From: Malania oleifera
Lineage: Eukaryota; Streptophyta; Magnoliopsida; Santalales; Ximeniaceae
Assembly (NCBI RefSeq): GCF_029873635.1
Contig: NC_080423.1
Coordinates: forward strand, 99,134,397-99,198,396
Reading direction: 5' to 3'
DNA: 64,000 nt
In this document: piece by piece, positions 48,117 to 57,944 of the stretch
Position numbering within the stretch: the stretch's first letter is position 1
How the letters are laid out: each line of letters starts with the position of its first letter
Notes under the pieces: generated by a model
Database searches by the model: none
Seen by the model: only the letters and a program-made list of their open reading frames with translations
Told to the model about the DNA's origin: nothing
Program-made: the position numbers and the translations under genes

Positions 48117-51100
48117 ATCTAAGTGAATTTATTTTGGTGAATTCATGTGTTGACTTACTACACTGACTACAAAAGCAATATCTGGTCTAGTATGTAATAG
48201 GTAGATTAGCTTGCCAACCATTCTTTGATACATCTCCTTTTCTATTGGTTTTTCATAGTCTTCAACCCTTTTTACTGTCTCCATCGAGGTTTTGCTGGGT
48301 TTGCATCCCAGCATGCTAATTTCAACTAGGAGGTTAGTAACATACTTTCGCTGAGAAACACTAATTCCCTTTTTCGTTCTTGCCACTTCCTTGCCCAAAA
48401 AATACTGCATCTGTCCCAAGTCTTTAACTTCAAATTCAACAGCCAGAACCATCTTCAATCTCTCCATTTCTACAGTATCATCACTAGTAAGGATTATATC
48501 ATCAACATACACTATTAGAATTGTTCTCTTACCTCCTTCAGACTGTTGGAAGAACAATGTATGGTCTGATTGCCCTTGTCGATAACCTTGATTCTTTCGT
48601 ACTTTTGCGAATCTGTCAAACCACGCTCTAGGAGATTGTTTGAGGCCATATAAGGATTTCTTGAGTTTACACACTCTGTTTTCTTCACCTGTTTCACTGA
48701 ATCCGGGTGGTATAGTCATGTATACTTCCTCTTCTAATTCTCCATTTAAGAAAGCATTTTTAATATCAAGTTGTTGTAGTGGCTAATCTAAATTGGCTGC
48801 CAAGGACAAGAGAACCTGAACTGTATTTAAGTTTACCACTAGTGCAAAAGTTTCAATATAGTCAATGTCGTAAGTCTGTGTAAAACCTTTTGCAACAAGT
48901 CTGGCTTTATATCTTTCAATTGTTCCATCAGATTTATATTTCACTGTGAATACCCATTTACAACCCACTGGCTTCTTCCCTTTCGATAGATTTGTCAACT
49001 TCCAAGTTCCATTTTTTTTCTAGGGCTCGCATTTCTTCCATGACTACCTCTCTCCATTTCGATATTTCTAGAGCTTCCTGAATGTTCTTTGGCATTTTCA
49101 TCCTGTCAAGGTTAGAGACAAACGTACGATATCCTGTAGACAAACTTTTATTAGACATGTATTTAAACCAAGGGTATTGAGTACATGATCTGGTTTGTTT
49201 TCTGATTGCAATAAGTAAATTGATATCATCAGGTGCAAGATTATCAGAGGAAGACTTAATTACTAGATCGGGATTGGGCATGGGTTCATGGTTATTCGGA
49301 GCCATCACTGGTTCCAACGCTCTTGGTGCCTCAGGTATGAGATTCTCCATATCCTTTGTTTTCAGCTTTCTTGAGTAAACAAGTATGTCTGCGTTGTTTT
49401 GCTCTCATGTATCTCCCCTTGAGGGTAAGTGTTCTATTGTGTTTAGAAAGTCAAGAAGTAATGCAATGGAAGGCTCGATAGATGGATCATAGAATGGAGT
49501 AACTAGAAAGAATGGCGCAAATTCAGTAGTAAAAAGGTCAAAGAACCGATCTTCACTCCATTTCTCCCCCTAAAAAGAGGGTTTTGGGAAATAAGGAGTG
49601 GTTTCAAAGAAAGTGACATCAAGACTAACGAACAATCATTTTGAGACCGGATCATAGCATTTGTAGCCTTTCTGGGTAGGCGAATAACCAAGGAAGACAC
49701 ATTTAATGGCACGAGGATCCAATTTATCTCGATGGTGTGCATGAACATGAACAAAAGCAGTACAACCAAAGATTTTCAGCGGGCGACTGGAGGGGAGTCG
49801 AGAGGTAGAAAAGTGTTCCTAGAATTTTTGAAGAGGAGTGGCAAATGAAAGTGCTCGACTCAGCTTTCGACTAATGAGATGTGTAGCTGTTAAGATGGCA
49901 TCACCCTAAAAATAATTTTTCATGTTGGTAGTAAACATTAATGCCCGGGCTACTTCAAGTATATGTCTATTTTTTCATTCAGCAACCCCATTTTGTTGAG
50001 GGGTATCCACACAAGAACTTTGATGAACAATCCCATTATCTTGAAGATAAGTCCCCAGGATAGTATTAAAATATTCTGTACCATTATTAGTACCTAAAAT
50101 CTGAATATGAGTCTGGAACTGTGTATGAATCATGGAATGGAAACTGATGAAAATGGAGTAGTTTCAGTTTTGTCTTTCAGTAAGTGGACCCAACAAAGAT
50201 GAGTATGGTCATCAATAAAGGTAACAAACCATTTTGTATTGGTGCGATTGAGGGAACATGAGGGACCCCATACATCACTGTGAAACATAGTAAATGGGTG
50301 AGATGGTTTGTATATGGATGATGGAAAAGAAGTACGACGATGTTTGGCAAGCTCACACACTTCACATTGAAACTCAGAAGCCATTTTATTTGAACAAATG
50401 GAAGAAAACAAACGTTTTAAATATTGAAAATTGGGATGACCCATCCGTGAATGCCATAACAAAAGTTCATTATTTCTAGAAGTAGATGCAGAATCACAAA
50501 TTGCAGTATTACATAGTTCACTCAAACTTGCCTCCTTAAAGTAGTAGAGTCCCTCATACGCTTTAGCAGTGTCAATCGTCTTCCCCGATGATAGGTCCTG
50601 AAAAACACAATGAGAGGAAACAAATTTAGCAGAACAATTTGAGTCTTTGGTTAACTGACTGATGGATAACAGGTTGCAAGATAACTTGGGGACATGTAGG
50701 ACAAATTGTAAGTTAAAGAATCAGATATGCGAATACTTCCTTTTCCAGCAACTGGTGTGAGAGAGCCATCTGCAATTTTTACACTCAAATTCCCGGCATA
50801 TGGTGAGTAAGATGAAAAACATTGATAAGACCCAGTCATATGATCGGATGCACCCGAATCAATTATCCATGGAGATTTGTAGCAGAATGTAGTATTTAAA
50901 GCTGATAGATAATTACCTCGGTGAACCAGGGAACTAGAGGAAGACTGATCCGATGTTTGAATTGACGAAATCATCTTATATATCTGATCCAACTGTTCAG
51001 GATTGAATGCACTACTAGGAGAGGTATTGGTGTTTTCTCCTTGTAATCTTTCAGTTGATCCGTTAGTGCTGGCCTGGTACCCACGATTTTTTTGGTATTG

Positions 51101-52100
51101 TCTCGGTTTCTAATCTTCCGGTTTTCCATGAATCTCCCAACAAGTATTTTTTTTAAATGACCTGTTTTTCAGCAATGTTCGCACCATAATTTACCTTTTT
51201 GTGGTCATTAACTAGGTCCCCCTGGGCCTTTCGAAACAAGAGCTGAAACATCCGGCCCAGCGTGTCCAGCGTGTCCAGCGTGCCCATCTAATTTTTGGGC
51301 AGATACGGGTACGGGGATGTCTAGCCCAGCAGGTTCATTTTAAGGCCTTAGCATCACACGCCTCCTATTCTCCTTCCTCCTGACCTTTACGAAGACCTCT
51401 CGGGTTGAAGGAAGAGGTTGCCGACCGAGGATCCGTCCCCTCACGTCGTCGAGCTCTCGATTCAGGCCAACAAGGAACTCAAAGACCCTCTCGTTTTCGA
51501 GCCTCCTTCAGTATCGTGTGCTGTCACCGGAGTACTCCCACTCCTCGTCGATGCTCAGATCGAGCTCCTGCCAGAGATGAGTCATCTCAATGAAATACTC
51601 AGTAACGCCTCTCTCACCTTGCCTCATCTGCCACAATCAGGTCTTGATTTCGAAGATTTGCGAGTAGCTTTCGATGTCGGAGTATGTCTCACATACGGCT
51701 TCCCAGACTTCCTTCGCCATTGGCAAGAACAAGTAGACTTTTCCAATTGATGGCTGCATCAAGTTGACGAGCCAAGTTGTGACTATGGAGTTTTCGGACC
51801 TCCATCTTTGCAAGGCTATAGCGTCGGTAGGGTCTGGTGTTCTCCGCTCACGGGTAAGATAACCTAGCTTACCTTTTCCCTCAATCACCAATTTCATGGA
51901 TTGAGCCCATTCACGGAAATTTTTTCCGTTTAATTTTTCCAATGAGAGTGGAAAGGTTGTGTTATCCAACCCATTCGAACCCCCAACGGATGTGACCTCT
52001 GAGTCACCGTTGATATTTGCAGAAGAGGTAGAGCCTTTACTGTTGACGGTGTTGTTGGCCATTGTTTAGTTAAGGTTAAGAAAACCTAGCTCTGATACCA

Positions 52101-52287
52101 TGAAAGAAGAAGCTATTGAATATTTTCTACATATCTTTGTTCATATGTATATCCCAATATATAATATGATTATCTATTCTAAACAAGGAAACAATTTCCT
52201 TACTGAATAATATCAAATCCCCCATATTTACCCACTTCCCTAATTTGTATATTATTTACAATGATACTCGAGATTGGAATTTTAACA
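52101..52287 (-). repeat. 5' LTR of copia element 4
   Basis: 187 bases, directly beside the primer-binding site. It is followed by the target duplication CTCAC. Confidence 0.92.
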
Positions 52288-53309
52288 CTCACCGATCAGT
52301 TACTACTTTTCTTCATCTTTTATGCAAGATGGAGATGTTAAATCTTCATTCACCATCTCCATCTTGAGAGAGCGTATTAGCATATGTTGTATTCTTAAAT
52401 TATTAGTTTAGAGTTGTTAATTCAATTGTTAGCTCATTACATGTACTAGTATAAATACTGTCACTTGTACAACTTTTCATTATTCCAAAATATACATTTT
52501 ATTTATTTAACCCTAACTACATAATTTCAAATGGGCAAGCAAGTTTTCAAATTTTTAAACTTCAGCCGACAATAATTTTTCACAATCAATAAATAAATGA
52601 TAGTCCCCCTAACCATTGAAAAATGGTACACTGAATGGAATGGATGAAGATATAGTGAATATGTAAATTTTTAAAAATCAATTCCATTTAATTCTTACAT
52701 GCTAAATAAATATTTTTTTTCAAACAAAATAAAGGTGCCAACATTCCCTAAGTTAAATGTGTTTATCCCGGATGGGTTAATCTCTCCAACTTATTATGGA
52801 TGTGTTTTGTTTTGAAGGTTGTTGTTTCTTATTTGAGTATGTTAGACATTTGATAGCATAAATGTACGTAAATATAATCTTGACCATTAATAAACATAAA
52901 TGTTTTTTATAAAGTTTTGGTAATTTAGGTTGTTGATATGCTAAAAGAATCTAGGAGTTCTAGAAGTGAAATATTGAGAAAAGCTCTAAATTTTATTTTC
53001 ACAATCATGTTGAGTTATGGTTTATATTTAAATGGGTTATTCACTTGAAGTTTATTACAAATGAGAGGATTTAGGGACTCGCGGCTCAAAAGGGTTATTC
53101 ACTTGAAACCTGTTAAAAACTAATACTTGAAACTTCTATACATGAAACTTCTTCGCCTACTTAAATCAGCTCGGCGAGGGTATGTTGGGGGGTTCATCCC
53201 CGCAATATGGTGTTATATGTTTGAGTTAAAGCAATGTAATTATATTAGCATATGAGATATTTTAGAAATGTTTATATGGAGATATATATACATATTGTAA
53301 CCAAAGATT

Positions 53310-53971
53310 GAAACCCTAAAGACAGTTTTCCTTTGATGATAGGACAAATTGTACAAATGCTCCATAAATATAGGCACATTATCGAATCACGTAAGTTCAT
53401 TATTTTTTTTCTCTCATTTAATTTTTTTTTCTATTTTCATAATTATTGTGTATGTGTGCATAACCTTGGAGCGTGATTTCGTGACAAAGCACAATCGCTA
53501 TTAACCACAGAAACTATAAGTGCAACTACAACATCAACTATCAACAACGCAATCGCCAATAACAAATAGTTCATTAACCCCTTTGGAAGATCAACTGTTC
53601 TACATAATGACAAGCAAATAGTTGAAATCCTAGTCACAAGCTACTACCTCTAATAATTGCATACCAAAGTATTTGGAATCCTATTTAATTGAATGAAACC
53701 TAAGATAGTTTCCCTTTGATTATAGGAAAAATTAGACATAGACACATTGTTGAATCACATAAATTCATTATTCTTCTTTTTCTCTTTTAACTTTTTTTAC
53801 TTTTTCATAATTATTGTGTATGTGTGCATAACCTTGGGCATGATTTAGCGACAAATCACAATCGCTATTAAGCATCAACTATCAACAGCACAATCGCCAA
53901 TAAAAAATAGTTCATTAGCCCCTTTGGAAGATCAACTGTTCTACGTAATGACAAGCAAATAGTTAAAATCC
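53310..53971. repeat. Tandem duplication, units about 320 and 277 bases
   Basis: Units 53310-53631 and 53695-53971 share long stretches, for example CATAATTATTGTGTATGTGT and CCCCTTTGGAAGATCAACTG, in the same order. Identity by eye is about 85% outside gaps. Confidence 0.85.
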
Positions 53972-54394
53972 CATTTGATTAGATAGTCATCTTTTTATCA
54001 AATTTTGAATAAAAAGAAGATTATCAAATTTGACCCCAATAATTGATAAAACTTATATTTTGAAGTTTAAAGTTTGAGAATTAATTTACAAATTAAGAAA
54101 CTTAATAAAGTCTGCAAAGGCTCATTGAACATACCAATATGTTCTCCAAATTTCTTCATGACAAACTAAAGGTTTAAATTCTTTTAAAAAATAAATAAAA
54201 GCACTTAAACAAGCTAGGCAAATTATATAATCAAATTAAAGTCCAATTTAATAAATATTGATACACTCATTCAAGCCCACACATGTAATTTCCCAGCATG
54301 CCAACAAGCTCAATTAATAAAGCAACCAATTAATTTTACTAAGGCTTTGCTATTTTTCAAGTTTCGTGCCTTGGATTAAAAGTTTTACTTGAAG

Positions 54395-54665
54395 AAAATA
54401 AAATAAAATAAAGAGAAAATTTATTTTTCCTTACATTTTAAATTCATTTTTCCTAACATTTTCTTACTTTATTAAATACTATTATGACTAAAAGTTAAGA
54501 AAAAATTAAATATTAATGATGTGTAAAAACAAATTTTAGTTCATAATTTTAGTATTTTTTTTATGTTCTTTTTACTTTTCTTGATAACCAAATATAAAAA
54601 TATGAATTTTTGATATTTTCTTTTACTTCGTTTTAAATTTTTTGAGTTCCAAACAACACCTTACC
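54395..54665 (-). repeat. AT-rich dispersed repeat, copy C
   Basis: The complement carries ATATTTGGTTATCAAGAAAA (54577-54596) and TTTACACATCATTAATATTT, matching copy B in order. Confidence 0.55.
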
Positions 54666-55200
54666 AAATAAGTGAGTTGAGAAACTCTTAGTAAGAGGAA
54701 AAGACAAAGCCATTAATAGGCTTTACCAAATATGTCCAGTTGATTTATGTTTAGCTTTCGAAATAAAATGAAACATAAATAATATGAAATGAAAAATTAT
54801 ATAAAAATTGAGTGATAATTCAATTTCATTTAATTCGAATTGATTACGAATCATAAAAAATTGCTCTCTACTCTTTTAACCATTTCCGTTCAGGAAAATC
54901 AAGTTGTACTGCAGCGCAATGAAGGTTTTTCGAATAACTGTGTCCTGTTTCTCAAGTGTAATTTCCATGGTGAAAGTTGGTTTTCCAGCCTCTTACCCAA
55001 CTGTACATTGATATTTTTTACACATAATAAATACCCCTTCGCTGCGACACAAATGTAATGATCTTACAAAAATTTTTTTTTTTTTGGTCTCCTAACTCAC
55101 GACTTGGTTGGGACTTCAGCGTCCCCTGTTTCTACTTTCTGCTTCTTGAAACAAAAGACTTCAAAACTGGGAATCTGGGATTCAAGACATGAAACAAAAA

Positions 55201-57219
55201 TCACCAGATATCCCTGCATGAACAAGACCCATCTTTAAAATGGTGAAAACAGTTTGGGTCCTTTATGATGATTTCTCGTCCTACCATCTTAGAAATAACC
55301 TTTGCAGAATCATGGCAGCTGTGGCACACCCGTAGGTTCTTGGTTAAACGAATTGTTGCCTCTTCTTGCGTACTGATCAGACCAAACGACAAGGCCAGCA
55401 TCTCACTGTGTCCAATTGGAATGCACTCTCGCTCGTCCTCTACGTCGTGGAAACTGAAGTCTGAATAAACCTTCTGCTTGTTCTCTTCATCGTCCATTCT
55501 TCTCATCAAACACTGTAACTCCCAATATATTCTCTCTGATCTTGGGTGGGATAAGTCCCCTGTTCCAAACACATGAACTTTGTTTTTCAACTCTATCCAA
55601 CTACAACCTTTCTTTGGGTTCAAACCCATGTCTCTAATCATTCTTCTCACTTTATCCACCATGTCCAATCTTCCACTTTCAGCATACCAGTTCGACAGTG
55701 AAACATAGTTTTCAGCATTAAGCGGTTCCAAATCACAGAGCTGATCTATGACTTGCTTTCCCATTCTAGTATGCCGGTGGATTCTGCACCCATGCAGCAT
55801 TGCTCTTAAAATATCCGGATTCCTTTCAATCTGCCGTTCCTTGATAAATATTTTTGCCTCATCAAAAAGCCCAGCACGAGCTAGTAGAGAAACCATTAAA
55901 ACAGAGTGTACAACCAGAGGTGCTCTAATGCAGTTGAAGTAGAACTTTCCCTCCTCAACCATGCATGCTGTACTACAAGCATGAAGCACAGCAGCATAGA
56001 TGGTTTGGTCCATTTCATCGCCCAAGTTCTTCTCCACCTCGCGGAACAAATCAACTCCAAGCTCTCCCTGTCCATGAAGGCTATAGCCCAATATCATCAC
56101 AGTCAATGAAACAACATCTCTATTTTTCATCCCTTTAAAAATCTTTGCAGCATACTCAATGAATCCTGACTTCACGTACATGTCCATAACAGCATTCTGA
56201 ACTGCAAGATTCAAGTCAATTCCATTTCTAAGAAGATAACCATGAATTTCTTTGCCATTCTTGTGAGCTGCTACTCTTGCACAAGCTGGAAGAATGCTCG
56301 ATACGGTGAGAGAATCAGGTTTTAGCCCTTCCGCAATCATCTGCCGACATAACTTAAGACCCTCATTGAACCCTCCATTCTTCACGTATGCCTGGACCAT
56401 TGCTGTCCATGAAATGGTATCTTTCAAGGGCATTTTGTCAAAAAATGCTCGAGCATGTTGGATACTTCCACAGTCCGCATACATTTTCAAAAGTGAATTA
56501 CTCACTAAAGGATCAAATTCTAATCCACACTTCTTGGCAATCTTGTGAACCCTTATTCCTTCTTGCAGTGATTTTGACAGGCAACAGGCACCAATTGCAG
56601 TTGTCAATGCCACTGGATCTAGCTTAGCTCCTGATTCCACCAATTGATTAAACACATGAATAGCCGAAGTGGGTTTCTCCTCCAATATGTACAACTTAGC
56701 TATCAAAGTCCAAGAAACTAGATTATTCCCGCCTGGTGAATTACAAAGCAACCATTTTGCAGTGTTCGCACTATCAAGGATTCCATACATTTCCACGAGG
56801 GCTGATATTACGTAGTCGTTGGAGGAGAAACCGAGTTTTAGTGCCTGCCCGTGAACCTGCTTCCCAAAGAATAAGCTGCTACTGGAGAGGCGACAAGCAG
56901 TTAAAATGCGGGGAAGAGTGTGCTTGTCAGGACGCACACCGCGACGCAGCATTTGCTGATAAGTCAACAAAGCAAGGAAGGGATTCTTGTCAGCGAGATG
57001 GGTCTGGAGGCAATTGTTCCAAGCAAAGGTGTCTGAAAGAGGAATTTCATCAAACATTTGATCGGCCGAAGCCAAGCAAGATTTGTCCACTCTCTGGGCC
57101 AGAGTCCTTCGACTGTGAGTTAGGAGACGGAGTGTGGACTTGCATTGGGTTGTACCATCGCCAAATGGGTTCTCAGTTCTGAAGAAACAATGCATATATG
57201 GGGATGAAAGGGCCTCCAT
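55201..57219 (-). CDS. PPR protein of the PLS-DYW class, terminal DIW
   Basis: A single open frame of 672 residues without intron, as usual for this family. Seen: a Ser/Arg-containing N-terminus that could be an organelle transit peptide, PLS-type PPR repeats over about residues 60-520 (for example DTISWTAMVQAYVKNGGFNE and NAVMDMYVKSGFIEYAAKIF), E-type motifs, then a DYW domain from the PG box (PKKGCSWIEL, about 535). The DYW domain has the deaminase-like HSE (604-606), CHSC (632-635), the FHHF/CSC zinc ligands (657-668) and ends DIW rather than DYW. Family knowledge: these nuclear proteins bind organellar RNA and many carry out C-to-U editing. All zinc and catalytic residues that I can place are present, so editing activity is plausible. 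The target is unknown. The start at 57219 is the first in-frame ATG. The gene looks intact. Confidence 0.93.
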   Translation of the reverse strand: MEALSSPYMHCFFRTENPFGDGTTQCKSTLRLLTHSRRTLAQRVDKSCLASADQMFDEIPLSDTFAWNNCLQTHLADKNPFLALLTYQQMLRRGVRPDKHTLPRILTACRLSSSSLFFGKQVHGQALKLGFSSNDYVISALVEMYGILDSANTAKWLLCNSPGGNNLVSWTLIAKLYILEEKPTSAIHVFNQLVESGAKLDPVALTTAIGACCLSKSLQEGIRVHKIAKKCGLEFDPLVSNSLLKMYADCGSIQHARAFFDKMPLKDTISWTAMVQAYVKNGGFNEGLKLCRQMIAEGLKPDSLTVSSILPACARVAAHKNGKEIHGYLLRNGIDLNLAVQNAVMDMYVKSGFIEYAAKIFKGMKNRDVVSLTVMILGYSLHGQGELGVDLFREVEKNLGDEMDQTIYAAVLHACSTACMVEEGKFYFNCIRAPLVVHSVLMVSLLARAGLFDEAKIFIKERQIERNPDILRAMLHGCRIHRHTRMGKQVIDQLCDLEPLNAENYVSLSNWYAESGRLDMVDKVRRMIRDMGLNPKKGCSWIELKNKVHVFGTGDLSHPRSERIYWELQCLMRRMDDEENKQKVYSDFSFHDVEDERECIPIGHSEMLALSFGLISTQEEATIRLTKNLRVCHSCHDSAKVISKMVGREIIIKDPNCFHHFKDGSCSCRDIW

Positions 57220-57241
57220 TTCAGCTCTCCAGTGTTCCTAT

Positions 57242-57423
57242 TTTGATAAGATTCTCTTGTTTGTGTTAATATACTCCTTGAGTATTAACTTCAAATAGTC
57301 ATTCCTACCTTAAAAAATACCAAGTAAAAAATTAATATCTATGTAAAATATGGAAGTGTGAATATCAAAATATTATCAAATTTATACAGTGTAGATTATT
57401 TATCACAAGAGAATCTTATCAAA
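57242..57423. mobile_element. MITE-like element with 19-base terminal inverted repeats
   Basis: TTTGATAAGATTCTCTTGT (57242-57260) is repeated as a perfect complement at 57405-57423, bounding an AT-rich 182-base unit without coding capacity. It begins 23 bases upstream of the PPR start codon, so it probably forms part of the PPR leader or promoter. I found no clear target duplication, which leaves the superfamily open. Confidence 0.6.
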
Positions 57424-57944
57424 CAAACCCTCTTATTTCTCTTTAATTTTCCTACCTCCCATCCAGTAAATCAGAGTACATCATCTACAAGCTCAAGGAG
57501 ACAGGGAAGATAAGAGGAAAAATGTACTGCAAATCTGCAATCAATTTAGCAAGCTCATTCGGAACAAAGTCAGAAAGATTGCATTTCCTGATCTATTCAA
57601 GAATCACTTGTGACGGTGAAAAATGAAAATACCCATATAATTCTCTCCATATGGAAGATGCAGGATTGGTTCATTTTTCCCAAATAATTTGCAAGTGTAC
57701 ATGAATTGCAATAAATTGATGGCAAGAAACATTTTAAAAGAAATCGTATATCAACCACTGTTCAAAATTAGTTTAATACAAATTCCTTGAAATAATTAAA
57801 AGATGAGCTCAAAAGAAAAAGGAACACTGATCATGAAACAGTAAAGAGCCACGTCAAACCATGATTACTACAAAGGAGCATTTGTAAAGGGATAAAGCAA
57901 ATGCAAAATGAACGATGTTAATAGAGAAAAAGAAAAAAAAAAAC
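57424..57944. other. Spacer between MITE-like unit and LINE
   Basis: No gene or element recognised. Short A-rich tract near 57928. Confidence 0.5.

Larger units (their letters stand above)
45111..52287 (-). mobile_element. Ty1/copia element 4, minus strand
   Basis: LTRs of 187 bases (5' LTR 52101-52287, 3' LTR 45111-45297 on the plus map) start TGAAAGAAGAAGC and end TTTTAACA. The primer-binding site, complement of TGGTATCAGAGCTAGG, lies at 52085-52100, and the purine tract, complement of CTCCCCCTCAAG, at 45298-45309. Perfect target duplication CTCAC (45106-45110 and 52288-52292). Parts on the minus strand: gag (from 52062), protease with DSGASDHMTG (near 50870), GAG-pre-integrase and integrase (about 50525-49700), RT with YVDDIIL (about 49000-48130) and RNase H (45775-45305). 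It is broken, with about ten breaks, and is also interrupted by a solo LTR. The LTRs differ at 8 of 187 positions, so it is young. I did not assign a clade. Confidence 0.9.
43690..52512 (+). mobile_element. Small non-autonomous LTR element (TRIM/LARD-like), host of a copia insertion
   Basis: LTRs of about 140 bases (43690-43831 and 52375-52512) share TGTATTCTTAAATTATTAGT and end ATTTATTTAACA/CC. The primer-binding site TGGTATTAGAGC follows at 43832, and a purine-rich CTTGAGAGAGCG precedes the right LTR. Perfect target duplication CTAAC (43685-43689 and 52513-52517). Without the nested copia it is about 1.64 kb. The internal 1.36 kb (43832-45110 plus 52293-52374) shows no gag, protease or RT. 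Open frames there, for example near 43918-44460, resemble nothing I know. LTRs differ by about 8%, so it is older than its passenger (about 4%). Confidence 0.85.
52526..55200. other. Gene-free stretch between the nest and the PPR gene
   Basis: AT-rich DNA with a tandem segmental duplication (53310-53971) and copy C of the AT-rich repeat (54395-54665). The last part would hold the 3' UTR of the PPR gene. No other gene is recognisable. Confidence 0.55.

Noticed and set aside
56736-57182. Plus-strand frame of 148 codons over the PPR gene
   Set aside because: It is an antisense shadow of the PPR coding sequence, and the minus strand has the full domain set.
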